A stretch of DNA of 64,000 nucleotides from contig NZ_JAKWFK010000002.1 of the NCBI RefSeq assembly GCF_029522115.1, positions 1 to 64,000 of the forward strand, in the 5' to 3' direction. Positions within the stretch are counted from its first letter, which is position 1; every line of letters starts with the position of its first letter. The notes beneath the pieces are model-generated. The model saw only the letters and a list, made by a program, of their open reading frames with translations. It did not search any database and was not told the origin of the DNA. Below are positions 36,984-47,365 of the stretch, piece after piece. The DNA comes from Trinickia sp. Y13. GTDB taxonomy: Bacteria > Pseudomonadota > Gammaproteobacteria > Burkholderiales > Burkholderiaceae. The translations under genes and the position numbers were made by a program.

Positions 36984-37535
36984 TCACGCGCCAGGGCGCA
37001 TCCAGCTCGCAAACTTCGCGCGGAACTTGGCCACCTTCGGGGCGACGACGAACGTGCAATAGCCTTGCTCGGGATGCTGCGCGAAATAACGCTGATGATA
37101 GGACTCGGCGGGCCAGTAATTGCCGTCGAGCGGTTCGATCTGCGTGACGATCGGCGCATCGTAGACATGGTCGCGTTCGAGCTCGCGAATCGCCTCGAGC
37201 GCGATGTCGCGCTGGCGGTCGTCATGCGTAAAGACGACCGAACGGTACTGCTCGCCCACGTCGTTGCCCTGGCGGTTCAGTTGAGTCGGATCGTGGATCG
37301 CAAAAAAAATCTTCAAAATCTCGTGGTAGCTGATCTGCGCAGGATCGAACTCGACTTTGACCACCTCGGCATGCCCCGTCCCGCCGTCGCACACCTGCTC
37401 GTACGTCGGATGCGCGAGCGCGCCGCCCGCGTAGCCCGATTCGACGCTCCTGACGCCCTCGACATCGGCGTAGACGGCCTCTAGGCACCAGAAGCATCCG
37501 CCGCCCAACGTGGCGGTTTCGCTCGTCTGACTCAT
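36984..37535 (-). CDS. msrA: Peptide methionine sulfoxide reductase A
   Basis: 183 residues. MsrA repairs methionine-S-sulfoxide in proteins. The catalytic Cys is in GGGCFWCLE, followed by GVRSVESGYAGG, HAEVVKVEFDP, QYRSVVF and YHQRYFAQHPEQGYC, which holds a resolving Cys. The length is normal and there is no signal peptide. It lies 40 bp from the convergent DUF72 gene. Confidence 0.96.
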   Translation of the reverse strand: MSQTSETATLGGGCFWCLEAVYADVEGVRSVESGYAGGALAHPTYEQVCDGGTGHAEVVKVEFDPAQISYHEILKIFFAIHDPTQLNRQGNDVGEQYRSVVFTHDDRQRDIALEAIRELERDHVYDAPIVTQIEPLDGNYWPAESYHQRYFAQHPEQGYCTFVVAPKVAKFRAKFASWMRPGA

Positions 37536-37821
37536 GGCTTTCGCTCTCCTATCTCAAGCACGACACGGTGCAGTGCGGCAGCGCCCATACGCTGCGCTCA
37601 GAGAGACAAGCTTAGTGCGTTTTGAGACAACCTGCGACGGCGATCGGCGCTCGAGGACGACGCCGCGATGCGCGGTGCGGCAAGATGACCCGATTCCATT
37701 AAAATCTCAGCTTACTCGCCGACTTAAGCAACGAAATTTCAATTTTGGACTTCTTCTTTTCGCCCGCGCTCCCGTATGGGCTGCCTTCTGCGGCCGCCTC
37801 GCAAGCCGGAGCCGTGGCCCC

Positions 37822-38331
37822 ATGAAACGCGCCAGCCCTCCGAATTTCGACGTCGCCGCCTTTCGCCACGCGCTCGGTCAGTTCGCCACAGGCGTAACGG
37901 TCATCACGACGCGCGCGCCTTCGGGGCAACTGATCGGCATCACGGCCAGCTCCTTCAACTCGGTGTCGCTGAACCCGCCGCTCGTGCTGTGGAGTCTCGC
38001 GACGAAGTCGGCCTCGATGCCCGTCTTCCAGATGAACAGCCATTACGTGGTGAACGTGCTGGCGGCCGAGCAGCTCGATCTGTGCAAACGCTTCGCGACG
38101 GTGAAGGGCGACCGCTTCGCCGGCGTCTCGCACGCGGCCAGCGACACGGGCATGCCCGTGCTCGACGGCGCGCTGGCGTGGTTCGAGTGCCATAACCGCA
38201 GCCGCTACGAGGAAGGCGACCACGTGATCTTCGTGGGCGAAGTCGAACGCTGCGGCGTACATCCGAACGCCGACGAAATCGCCCCGCTCATTTTTCATGG
38301 CGGGGCGTTTCACGCGGTCAAGCCGCTTTAG
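37822..38331 (+). CDS. Flavin reductase family protein (HpaC-like)
   Basis: 169 residues from the ATG at 37822. The single FMN-binding split-barrel domain shows FRHALGQFATGVTVITTRAPSGQLIGITASSFNSVSLNPPL (about 11-51), LDLCKRFA and LIFHGGAFHAV. Such proteins supply reduced flavin to a partner monooxygenase or reduce flavin with NAD(P)H; no monooxygenase gene is adjacent. The 286-bp gap upstream holds no gene. Confidence 0.88.
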   Translation: MKRASPPNFDVAAFRHALGQFATGVTVITTRAPSGQLIGITASSFNSVSLNPPLVLWSLATKSASMPVFQMNSHYVVNVLAAEQLDLCKRFATVKGDRFAGVSHAASDTGMPVLDGALAWFECHNRSRYEEGDHVIFVGEVERCGVHPNADEIAPLIFHGGAFHAVKPL

Positions 38332-38419
38332 ATCCCCAGCCAGCTTCTAGCGCCGCAGCGCACCCGGCGGGCGATCCGCGCGGCGCGGATCGATCCACCC
38401 ATGCCATCTGACCCCACGA

Positions 38420-39067
38420 TCACACCCACGTCGCTTGGGCGCCGTAGCGCCGGCTCGCGCCGCCCGGCGGCACGACGAAGCGGTTGCCTTTGACGATCTT
38501 GACCCGCTCGGCGTCGGGTAGCTTCTCCGTGGCGTTGCGCATCAGCAGGTCCATCGTGCCGATGGCTTCGTAACCGTATGTGCGCGGCCCGCTCGCGGGC
38601 GTTTCGAGAATCAGCGTTTGCGTGCGCGACACGTCCTTGTAGCCGATCAACCAGCCCACCCCGATGTCCCGGCTCGACAGATGAGCGACGAGCCGGTCGA
38701 GGAACGTACCCTTGCCGATCAGGCACCCTTTGAACGCAAGCAGGCCGACTTCCTTCAGGCCGCATACCGCGAGCAATTTCGCGACTTGTCCGCTGCCGAG
38801 GATCGTGCGCTGCAGCGCCAATCCGTCGGGCAGCCCGTGGCTGACGACGATCAGCTTCGTTCCAAGGCTGCTGAACGACAACGATCCCGGTTCGAGCGGC
38901 TTGAACCCCAACGGAGGTTGCCCGGCCAGCGAGCGCCCAGGCGGATATCGAAACGAGAAGCTTCGCTCGGTGGGAATGCTATAGCGCTCGCGCCAGACAT
39001 ACGCCGCATCTCTGATGACCCGATCGGCGGGATCCAGAAGAACGATGGCCGCTTCTTTCCACTTCAT
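38420..39067 (-). CDS. Orphan protein with clan CD cysteine-peptidase-like His/Cys motifs
   Basis: 215 residues from the ATG at 39067, which has GGAGG at ideal spacing. I do not recognise a named family. His77-Gly78 follows a hydrophobic strand (KLIVVSHGLPDG). Cys115 follows a second hydrophobic strand (VGLLAFKGCLIGKG), and VGWLIGYKD could be a third. This order and context resemble clan CD peptidases (caspase fold), especially the autoprocessing domain of large clostridial and MARTX toxins. There is no signal peptide or other domain. Peptidase activity is inference. It lies alone between a flavin reductase gene and kynR. Confidence 0.6.
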   Translation of the reverse strand: MKWKEAAIVLLDPADRVIRDAAYVWRERYSIPTERSFSFRYPPGRSLAGQPPLGFKPLEPGSLSFSSLGTKLIVVSHGLPDGLALQRTILGSGQVAKLLAVCGLKEVGLLAFKGCLIGKGTFLDRLVAHLSSRDIGVGWLIGYKDVSRTQTLILETPASGPRTYGYEAIGTMDLLMRNATEKLPDAERVKIVKGNRFVVPPGGASRRYGAQATWV

Positions 39068-39208
39068 TCGTGCCTCCATGCAAAGGTCGCAAAGAGCGCA
39101 CAACCTACGGCGACGCTAGCCGACAAGCGCATTCGAGCCGCCATCTAGGACCGAATTACCCTCGCCCGAGCGCCATTTTCGATTCTTCTTACGTCTGGCG
39201 CGTCCGCG

Positions 39209-39697
39209 CTAGCGCGGCGCGCCTTCGGCCACGACCGGGACGCCCGAGTCCTCTTTCAATGTCTGGAGCACGATATTGGAGCGGATGTCCATGACGCCGG
39301 GCGCCTTGTACAGCTTGTTCAGCACGAAGTCCGAGTAATGCTTGAGATTGTGCGCAAGCACGTGCAGCAGGTAATGGCTTTCCCCGGTGATGACGAACGC
39401 CCCGACGACTTCCGGCCAGGCGCGCACGGCGTCGGCGAACCGTTCATGCCAATTTTCCTGATCGTTGCGCATTGAAACCTGAACGAAAGCTTCGAGCTCG
39501 AAACCCAGCGCCTCGCGGTTCAGGCAGGCCCGGTAGCGCTCGATCACGCCTTGCTCTTCCAATAACCGCAGCCTGCGCAAACACGCCGACGGCGACAAAG
39601 AAATACGGTCTGCCAGATCCAGATTGCTGATCCGACCTTCGTTTTGCAGGACGCTCAGGATGCGGCAATCCGTGGCGTCTAGCGAGATCGCGTTCAT
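39209..39697 (-). CDS. kynR: Lrp/AsnC family regulator of the kyn operon
   Basis: 162 residues. The N-terminal helix-turn-helix (CRILSVLQNEGRISNLDLAD, then LSPSACLRRLRLLEEQGVI) and C-terminal RAM ligand domain (about 70-150) are typical of Lrp/AsnC regulators. It is divergent from kynBUA with 130 bp between the starts, matching KynR of Pseudomonas, which responds to kynurenine. The identity rests mainly on this context. Confidence 0.88.
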   Translation of the reverse strand: MNAISLDATDCRILSVLQNEGRISNLDLADRISLSPSACLRRLRLLEEQGVIERYRACLNREALGFELEAFVQVSMRNDQENWHERFADAVRAWPEVVGAFVITGESHYLLHVLAHNLKHYSDFVLNKLYKAPGVMDIRSNIVLQTLKEDSGVPVVAEGAPR

Positions 39698-39827
39698 TTT
39701 TGGCCCCCTTTTTAGGTTTATCTCGAATTATGTTCTAGTCCGCCCCGTTGGTGGCGAGAATTTCGCAAGCACTTTGCGCGCGAAGTTGCCTATCATCGAC
39801 GCAACGCTTGCGCACGAGTGAGGAGAC

Positions 39828-40454
39828 ATGCAGGAGACAATTTGGGACATCTCCCCGCCGATCGGCGCGGATACGCCGGTCTGGCCCGGCGACACGCCGG
39901 TGGGCGTCGAGCGCGTATGGCGCATGGAAGCCGGCTCGCCCGTCAATGTCGCGCGGCTCACTTGCTCGCCTCACACGGGCGCGCACGCCGATGCGCCGCT
40001 GCACTACGATGCGCACGGCGCCGCAATCGGAGCCGTGCCCCTCGCTCCCTACTTGGGCCCGTGCCGCGTCATCCATTGCATCGGCGCCGCGCCGCTCGTC
40101 TTGCGCGAGCACGTCGCCCCGTATGCCGACGCCCTGCCCCCGCGCGTGTTGTTGCGCACTTACGCGCGCGCCCCCGTCGCGCGCTGGGACAGCACTTTTT
40201 GCGCCGTGGCTCCCGAGACCATCGATTTTCTTGCGCAGCGCGGCGTCACGCTGATCGGCATCGACACGCCCTCGCTCGACCCGCAGGAGTCCAAGACCAT
40301 GGACGCTCATGGGCGCGTGCGCGCTCAACGGATGTCGATCTTGGAAGGACTCGTGCTCGATGATGTCGACCCCGGCGATTACGAGTTGATCGCATTGCCG
40401 CTCAAGTTCACCGCGCTCGACGCGAGCCCTGTGCGGGCCGTGCTCAGGCGATAA
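39828..40454 (+). CDS. kynB: Kynurenine formamidase (arylformamidase)
   Basis: 208 residues. KynB hydrolyses N-formylkynurenine to kynurenine and formate. [20 protein letters not shown] and [17 protein letters not shown] hold the metal-binding His/Asp residues. [10 protein letters not shown] also matches the family. It is first in kynBUA, the anthranilate route of tryptophan breakdown. GAGGAG lies only 2 bp before the ATG, which is unusually close. Confidence 0.95.
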   Translation: MQETIWDISPPIGADTPVWPGDTPVGVERVWRMEAGSPVNVARLTCSPHTGAHADAPLHYDAHGAAIGAVPLAPYLGPCRVIHCIGAAPLVLREHVAPYADALPPRVLLRTYARAPVARWDSTFCAVAPETIDFLAQRGVTLIGIDTPSLDPQESKTMDAHGRVRAQRMSILEGLVLDDVDPGDYELIALPLKFTALDASPVRAVLRR

Positions 40455-40549
40455 CCGCGGCGCATTCGCCGCCGAGTTCGCACCGGTCGCTTCGGCTTTT
40501 CTCCACACGCGCGCCGACCTTTCATTGCCTTCAACCCTTCGATGACATC

Positions 40550-41800
40550 ATGAAGACTCGTAACGATGCGATCGCGCTCGACGGCGACGATCCCCTTGCA
40601 CGGTTGCGCGACCGCTTCGCGCTGACCCCCGACGTCATTTATCTCGACGGCAACTCCCTCGGGGTGCCGCCCATTGCCGCCGCCGCCCGGGCGCAAGAGG
40701 TCATCGCGCACGAGTGGACCGAAGGGCTCATTCGCAGTTGGAACGCCGCGGGCTGGTTCGCGTTGCCGCGCCGTCTCGGCGATAAGCTCGCACCGCTCGT
40801 CGGCGCCGCACCCGACGAGCTAGTCGTCACCGACACGATCTCGGTCAATTTATTCAAGTTGCTGTCCGCCGCGCTCAAGATGGCTAGCGAGCGCGATTCC
40901 GGCAGGCGCGTGATCGTCTCGGAACGGGCCAACTTTCCGACCGACCTGTACATCGCCCAAGGACTCATCGAGCAGTTAGATCGGGGCTATACGTTGCGGC
41001 TCGTCGACGATCCCGCCGAGTTGCCCGACGCTATCGACGAGGACACGGCCGTCGCGATGATCACGCACGTCAACTACCGAACCGGCCACATGCACGACAT
41101 GGCCGCGCTCACCCAGGTCATTCAGCGCGCGGGCGCGCTCGCGCTGTGGGATCTCGCCCATTCGGCCGGCGCGGTGCCCGTCGATCTGAATGGCGTGCAT
41201 GCCGATTTCGCCGTCGGCTGCACCTACAAGTACCTGAACGGCGGCCCCGGCTCGCCCGCTTTCGCGTGGGTCGCCAAACGCCATCAGGACGCGTTGGCGC
41301 AACCCCTGTCGGGCTGGTGGGGACATCGCGCCCCGTTCGAAATGGATCCGGTTTATGCGCCGGGCCAAGGCATCGGCCGCTTTCTGTGCGGCACCCAGCC
41401 GATCGTCTCGATGTCGCTCGTCGAAGCGGGGCTGGACGTGTTTCTCGCCACCGATATGCAAGCGATCCGGCGAAAGTCGTTGGCGCTCACCGATGCGTTC
41501 ATCGAACTCGTGCACACCCGTTGCGCCGGGCAGCCGCTGACGCTCGTCACGCCGCGCGCGCACGCGCAGCGCGGCTCGCATGTCAGCTTCGAGCATCCGC
41601 ACGGTTACGAAGTCATGCAGGCCTTGATCGCCCGCGGCGTGATCGGCGACTACCGCGAACCGCGCGTATTGCGGTTCGGTTTTACGCCGCTCTATACGCG
41701 CTTCGTCGACGTGTGGGATGCCGTCGAGACGCTGCGCGACGTGCTGGAAACCAATGCGTGGCGCGCGCCCGAATTCGCCGCCCGGCACTCGGTCACCTGA
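40550..41800 (+). CDS. kynU: Kynureninase
   Basis: 416 residues. KynU is a PLP enzyme that cleaves kynurenine to anthranilate and alanine. [13 protein letters not shown] near the start, [16 protein letters not shown], the PLP-Lys segment [17 protein letters not shown] and [19 protein letters not shown] are family features. It lies 95 bp after kynB and 17 bp before kynA. Confidence 0.97.
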   Translation: MKTRNDAIALDGDDPLARLRDRFALTPDVIYLDGNSLGVPPIAAAARAQEVIAHEWTEGLIRSWNAAGWFALPRRLGDKLAPLVGAAPDELVVTDTISVNLFKLLSAALKMASERDSGRRVIVSERANFPTDLYIAQGLIEQLDRGYTLRLVDDPAELPDAIDEDTAVAMITHVNYRTGHMHDMAALTQVIQRAGALALWDLAHSAGAVPVDLNGVHADFAVGCTYKYLNGGPGSPAFAWVAKRHQDALAQPLSGWWGHRAPFEMDPVYAPGQGIGRFLCGTQPIVSMSLVEAGLDVFLATDMQAIRRKSLALTDAFIELVHTRCAGQPLTLVTPRAHAQRGSHVSFEHPHGYEVMQALIARGVIGDYREPRVLRFGFTPLYTRFVDVWDAVETLRDVLETNAWRAPEFAARHSVT

Positions 41801-41817
41801 ATGGAAAGGAGCCGGAA

Positions 41818-42789
41818 ATGACTGAACATATGCGCTTATCCGACCTGCCAGATACGCAGGAAAGTGCGCCGCGCAACATAGGCGGCTGTCCGTTCGGCCA
41901 CGGGGGCACCGGCGCCGATCAAGCCGAAGGTGACATTCCGAAGGCTGCGCCGCATGTGCCGCAAGGCGACGCAGGCTGGCACGACGCGCAGCTCGATTTC
42001 TCGAAATCGATGAGTTACGGCGACTACCTCTCGCTCGGCTCGATTCTGCACGCGCAGCACCCGCGTTCCCCAGACCACAACGAGATGCTGTTCATCATTC
42101 AGCATCAAACCAGCGAGCTTTGGATGAAGCTCGCGCTTTACGAATTGCGCGCGGCGCTCGGTTGCGTGCAGCGCGACGAGCTGCCGCCGGCGTTCAAGAT
42201 GCTGGCGCGCGTCTCGCGCATCATGGAGCAGCTCGTGCAGGCGTGGAACGTCCTTGCGACGATGACGCCGTCGGAATATACGGCGATGCGCCCTTATCTC
42301 GGTTCGTCGTCGGGCTTCCAGTCGTATCAGTACCGGCAGATCGAGTTCGTGCTCGGCAACAAAAACGCGCTGATGCTGGGGCCGCATGCGCATCGGCCCG
42401 ACGTGCTCGCTGAGGTAAAGGCCGCGCTCGAAGCGCCCTCGTTCTACGACGAAGTCGTTCGCCTGCTCGCGCGGCGCGGGTTTTCGATCGCGCCGGAGCG
42501 CCTCGAGCGCGATTGGACCGAGCCGACCGTCCACGATGCCTCCGTCGAAGCGGCATGGCTGCAGGTGTATCGCAACCCGGCCGAGCATTGGGAACTGTAC
42601 GAGATGGCCGAAGAGCTGGTCGATCTCGAAGATGCGTTCCGGCAATGGCGATTCCGCCATGTCACGACCGTCGAACGAATCATCGGCTACAAGCAGGGCA
42701 CGGGCGGCACGAGCGGAGCGCCTTATCTTCGCAAGATGCTCGACGTCGTGCTGTTTCCCGAGCTTTGGCACGTACGGACCATGTTGTAG
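41818..42789 (+). CDS. kynA: Tryptophan 2,3-dioxygenase
   Basis: 323 residues from the ATG at 41818, preceded by GGAG. KynA is the haem enzyme that opens the tryptophan indole ring to N-formylkynurenine. [56 protein letters not shown] and [14 protein letters not shown], all highly conserved, are present. A His-less Gly-rich N-terminal tail of about 50 residues precedes the core. It completes the pathway tryptophan to anthranilate. Confidence 0.97.
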   Translation: MTEHMRLSDLPDTQESAPRNIGGCPFGHGGTGADQAEGDIPKAAPHVPQGDAGWHDAQLDFSKSMSYGDYLSLGSILHAQHPRSPDHNEMLFIIQHQTSELWMKLALYELRAALGCVQRDELPPAFKMLARVSRIMEQLVQAWNVLATMTPSEYTAMRPYLGSSSGFQSYQYRQIEFVLGNKNALMLGPHAHRPDVLAEVKAALEAPSFYDEVVRLLARRGFSIAPERLERDWTEPTVHDASVEAAWLQVYRNPAEHWELYEMAEELVDLEDAFRQWRFRHVTTVERIIGYKQGTGGTSGAPYLRKMLDVVLFPELWHVRTML

Positions 42790-42841
42790 GTTCGGCGCCG
42801 CGCTCCTGTATCGGCCGGGGCGCGACAAGCCGGAGGCCGCG

Positions 42842-43630
42842 TCAGGTCGGGCCAAGCTTGGCAAGGCTGCGCGCATACCAATCTGGGAACGGCTTCACCA
42901 CGGTCGCAGCGGCAAGCGGTTGTTGGGCGACCGAGAGCAGGGAAAAGGAAGCAAAGGCAAGCGCCGGCCCGTGATAGGAAAAGTCGCAATACTTGATCAG
43001 CGCCGCGCTGCCTGCGATGAATCTCGCCATTGCGTTCGGTTCGATATCGACGAGCGGCCCTTCGACGCCCACCTCGGGAAACTGATGCGCGGTGATATCG
43101 ACGAAGAACACCACCCCGTCCATCCTCGCCAGCACGACCATGTGATTGCGCATGTCGTCGCCGATGCCGTCCCACATGCCCAGTACGCGCAACTGCGTGA
43201 CATAACCAGCCCTGAATAAGACGTCGCACGCCACGCGGGATGCTTCGTAGCATTTCGCATGCGGGGTCTTGATAAAGCGCGCGAGATCTTTGCTCGACGC
43301 GATGAGACGGGTCAGGCGGTCTATTTCTCGTTGAACCCGCGGGGTTCTCTCGATTACTGCGATTTCACGCGTGGTTTCGCACGACAGACCGATACCGGCC
43401 ACATAATCCGCAGCGGTAGCGAGCAGCGCCGCATGGTGCAAGAGGGCAAGGACGGGCCGGTCCCCAAACGGCTCCGCACGGAGCCCGGGAGGGGGAAGAC
43501 GCCTGGCGGCGAGCTCCATGCGCCGGCGGCCGGACTCGATCGTTGCCGCCCGCACCGAGCCCGGTCGCGCCTGACGACTCGGGGCGGGACGCGCGTCTCT
43601 CTTGGTCGGCGGCAAGCAGCAAAAACCCAT
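42842..43630 (-). CDS. Orphan protein with Cys-His-Asp papain/transglutaminase-like motifs
   Basis: 262 residues if it starts at the ATG at 43630; a GTG at 43684 and an ATG at 43519 are alternatives and none has a good ribosome site. I do not recognise a named family. Counting from 43630, Cys127 lies in HAKCYEASRVACDVLF, His163 in RNHMVVLARMDG and Asp178 in VVFFVDITAHQFPEV. The order Cys, Asn-His, then strand-Asp-x-Thr-Ala-x-Gln-Phe resembles papain/transglutaminase-like hydrolases, including toxin deamidases. Activity is inference. No secretion signal is evident. It lies convergent with kynA, upstream of zur. Confidence 0.6.
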   Translation of the reverse strand: MGFCCLPPTKRDARPAPSRQARPGSVRAATIESGRRRMELAARRLPPPGLRAEPFGDRPVLALLHHAALLATAADYVAGIGLSCETTREIAVIERTPRVQREIDRLTRLIASSKDLARFIKTPHAKCYEASRVACDVLFRAGYVTQLRVLGMWDGIGDDMRNHMVVLARMDGVVFFVDITAHQFPEVGVEGPLVDIEPNAMARFIAGSAALIKYCDFSYHGPALAFASFSLLSVAQQPLAAATVVKPFPDWYARSLAKLGPT

Positions 43631-43937
43631 GGTAGCGATTGGACAAGTCTGCGTCGTGCAAGCCCGGCGCCCACCGCCGCTCACGCGGCTACATCGAGCA
43701 ACGATAGCCTGTCGCGCTTAGGCGCTCCACCATCGGCGGCTCGGGTGGCCGCATCTATGCCAACATTTGCGAGTTCGCCGCGGATAGGGCATCGCGCGAG
43801 CGCCGCGCACGCAGCGCACGGGCCGCACCCGATGCCACGGTGGATTACACCGGCCAAACTACGCAGCGCCCGCGGCGCATGCAGGCCGGCTCGCGTCCTT
43901 GCAAACGGCATCGCGCACATCGGAGCGCATCATCGAT

Positions 43938-43952
43938 TGATATGTTATATCA
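43938..43952. promoter_or_regulatory. Zur-box-like palindrome upstream of zur-znuACB
   Basis: TGATAT-GTT-ATATCA is a perfect 6+6 dyad 33 bp before the zur start. Its core ATGTTATAT resembles the AT-rich Zur/Fur box. A second dyad, GTCAT-N6-ATGAC, follows at 43954-43969. The surrounding 43685-43984 gap showed no credible gene. Confidence 0.55.
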
Positions 43953-43984
43953 TGTCATCGATACATGACCCCCGGAACGATTCT

Positions 43985-44458
43985 ATGTCGGCCGATACCC
44001 TCTCCTTGAGCGAGCGCCTTGCCCTTGCCGACGCCTACGCCGCCGAGCACGGCTTGACGCTCACGCAATTGCGGCGTCAGGTCTATGCGCTCGTCGCCGA
44101 GGCCGGCAAGCCCATCGGCGCTTACGATCTGCTCGCCGCGCTCGAGCCGGAGCGCGGCCGTGTGCCGCCCACGACCGTCTACCGCGCGCTCGACTTTCTC
44201 GTCGAACACGGTTTCGTGCACCGCATCGAATCGCGCAACGCCTTCGTCGCCTGCTGCGAGATCGGCAAGCCGCATCAGAGCCAATTCCTCATCTGCGAAC
44301 GCTGCGGCGACACGCTCGAAATCCCCGGCGAAGAGCTCGCTGAACGGCTCTCGTCGTCACCGCCCGCGCACGGCTTCGAAGTGCACAAGCAAGTCGTCGA
44401 ATTGAGCGGGCTCTGTAGCGACTGCAAACGCAAACGAGCCCCGGCTTCACCGCGGTGA
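43985..44458 (+). CDS. zur: Fur family zinc uptake regulator Zur
   Basis: 157 residues from the ATG at 43985. The winged helix shows LTLTQLRRQVYALVAEAGKPIGAYDLL and TTVYRALDFLVEHGFVHRIES (about 20-80). Structural zinc Cys pairs are seen in CERCGD and CSDCKRKR, and ligand His residues in GKPHQSQFLIC. It heads zur-znuA-znuC-znuB, so it most likely represses zinc uptake when zinc is plentiful, including its own operon through the palindrome upstream. Confidence 0.93.
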   Translation: MSADTLSLSERLALADAYAAEHGLTLTQLRRQVYALVAEAGKPIGAYDLLAALEPERGRVPPTTVYRALDFLVEHGFVHRIESRNAFVACCEIGKPHQSQFLICERCGDTLEIPGEELAERLSSSPPAHGFEVHKQVVELSGLCSDCKRKRAPASPR

Positions 44459-44487
44459 CCTCGAGCAATGCTCAATTAGGAGAACGA

Positions 44488-45398
44488 ATGAATTCGATCC
44501 GAGCGATCGCCCGCGCTGCCTTGCGCATCGGGATGGCGCTGGGCCTGACGACCGTGGCGGCATTAGCGCCTTGCACGCCTGCGGTGGCAGCGCAAGCGCG
44601 CGTGAGCGTCGTCGCCGCCGAGAATTTTTACGGCGACGTCGTCAAGCAACTGGGCGGCGATTACGTCGACGTGACGAGCATTCTCAGCAATCCGGACGAA
44701 GATCCGCATCTATTCGAGGCCAGCCCCAAAACGGCGCGCGCGCTGCACAGCGCGACGCTCGTCGTCTATAACGGCGCGGCCTACGATCCGTGGATGCAGA
44801 AGCTGCTCGCCGCGTCGCCCTCGCCTAAACGCACCGTCATCGTGGCGGCGGCGCTCGTCGGCGCCAAACCCGGCGACAATCCTCATCTCTGGTACAAACC
44901 GCAAACCATGCCCGCCGTTGCCCGCGCGGTGAGTGCCGCACTTGCGGCGGCAGATCCCGCACATCGCGCGCAATACGACGCGAATCTGGCCCGCTTCATC
45001 GAATCGCTCAAGCCCATCGACGCGCGCATCGCCCGGCTGGGCAAATCGTATGCGGGCGCCCCGGTGACCGCGACCGAGCCCGTCGCCGGCTATCTATCCG
45101 ATGCGATCGGCCTTTCGATGCGCAACACGCGCTTTCAGTTGTCGGTCATGAACGGCACCGAGCCCGCGGCCTCCGATATCGTCGCCTTCGAGCAAGACTT
45201 GCGCGGCAAACGCGTGCGCGCCCTCATCTACAACGCGCAAGCCGTCAGCAAATTGACCGAGCGCATGCTGGGGCTGGCAAAGCAAGCGCAAGTGCCGGCC
45301 GTGCGCGTCACCGAAACCGAGCCGGCCGGACAGACATATCAACAGTGGATGAGCGGACAAATCGACTCGCTCGCAAAAGCACTGGGGGATAGCCAGCC

Positions 45399-45402
<4 letters not shown>
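44488..45402 (+). CDS. znuA: Zinc ABC transporter substrate-binding protein (ZnuA-like)
   Basis: 304 residues from the ATG at 44488 after AGGAGAACGA. A signal peptide (1 to about 36, Ala-rich end AVAAQA) is followed by a cluster A-I metal-binding fold. VVAAENFYGDVVKQLGG, EDPHLFEASPKTARAL (His ligand), NPHLWYKPQTMPAVA (His ligand) and YLSDAIGL are seen. The His-rich loop of some ZnuA proteins is absent, whereas the ATPase in the same operon has a His tail. A role in zinc rather than manganese follows from Zur linkage. Confidence 0.92.
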
Positions 45403-46446
<1,044 letters not shown>

Positions 46447-46454
<8 letters not shown>

Positions 46455-47229
46455 ATACGACTTCATGGTGAATGCGTTCGCGGCGTCCGGAATCGTCGCC
46501 GTGCTCGCAGGCATCGTCGGCTATTTCCTCGTATTGCGCGGACAAACGTTCGCCGGACATGCGCTGTCGCACGTCGGGTTCACCGGCGCAACCGGCGCGG
46601 CGCTCGTCGGCATCTCGCCGCTCTGGGGCATGATCGGCTTCACGTTGGCGGCAGGCGTATCGATGGGCGCACTCGGCGAACGCCTGTCCGGCCGCGATGT
46701 CGCAATCGGCGTCGTGCTCTCGCTCGCGCTCGGTTGCGGCCTGCTGTTCCTGCACTTCTTCACGGCCTATGCGACGCAAGTCACGGCGCTGCTGTTCGGC
46801 AATGTGCTGGGCGTCACAACGTCGACGCTCTTCGTACTCGCCGGTATCGGCGCCGCGAGCCTGCTCGCATTGGGCGCAATAACACGGCCTCTGCTGTTCG
46901 CAACGCTGCAACCCGAGCTTGCCGAAGCCAAAGGCGTGTCGCTGCGCCTGGTCTCGGTGCTGTTTCTCGCGATCGCGGCGCTCGCCGTCGCGGCCTGCAC
47001 TCAAATCGTCGGCGTGCTCCTCGTTTTCACCTTGATGGTGGGTCCGGCCGCCGCCGCACAGAACCTGTCGACGCGGCTGGCGACGGGCGTGGGCCTTGCC
47101 GCCCTGTTCGCGCTGGCGCAGGCGTGGCTCGGCGTAACGTTGGCTTTCTATACCGATTGGCCGACGAGCTTTTGGATCACGGCCTTGTCCGCCCTCGTTT
47201 ACGGCGCGAGCCTACTGCGCCGGCGATAG
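46447..47229 (+). CDS. znuB: Zinc ABC transporter permease (ZnuB-like)
   Basis: 260 residues with about eight hydrophobic segments, ABC-3 family. [29 protein letters not shown] and the coupling-helix region near [14 protein letters not shown] are typical. It forms the inner-membrane channel of the ZnuABC zinc importer. It starts 8 bp before the znuC stop and ends the operon. Confidence 0.94.
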
Positions 47230-47308
47230 CGGCGCATTCCCACTCGTTAGCGCCCCCCTTTCCGAACTCGCCTTCGTTGCAGCGCGCCTTGACTTTCGCG
47301 CGCCGCAA

Positions 47309-47328
47309 ACCGATCATTCGCTCATCCG
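47309..47328 (+). promoter_or_regulatory. Shared polyol-operon element, copy 1
   Basis: CCGATCATTCGCTCATCCGG lies 38 bp before the polyol dehydrogenase start. An almost identical element, in the same orientation relative to transcription, lies upstream of the transporter operon (58161-58179). Candidate operator for the SorC-type regulator at 50407. Confidence 0.5.
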
Positions 47329-47365
47329 GAGAACAAAAGATCCGATTTGGAGCGGGAGACAAACG

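Noticed and set aside
43681-43920. 79-residue minus-strand ORF between the orphan hydrolase-like gene and zur
   Set aside because: No ribosome site, no recognisable family, and an Arg/Ala/Cys composition typical of chance ORFs in GC-rich DNA.
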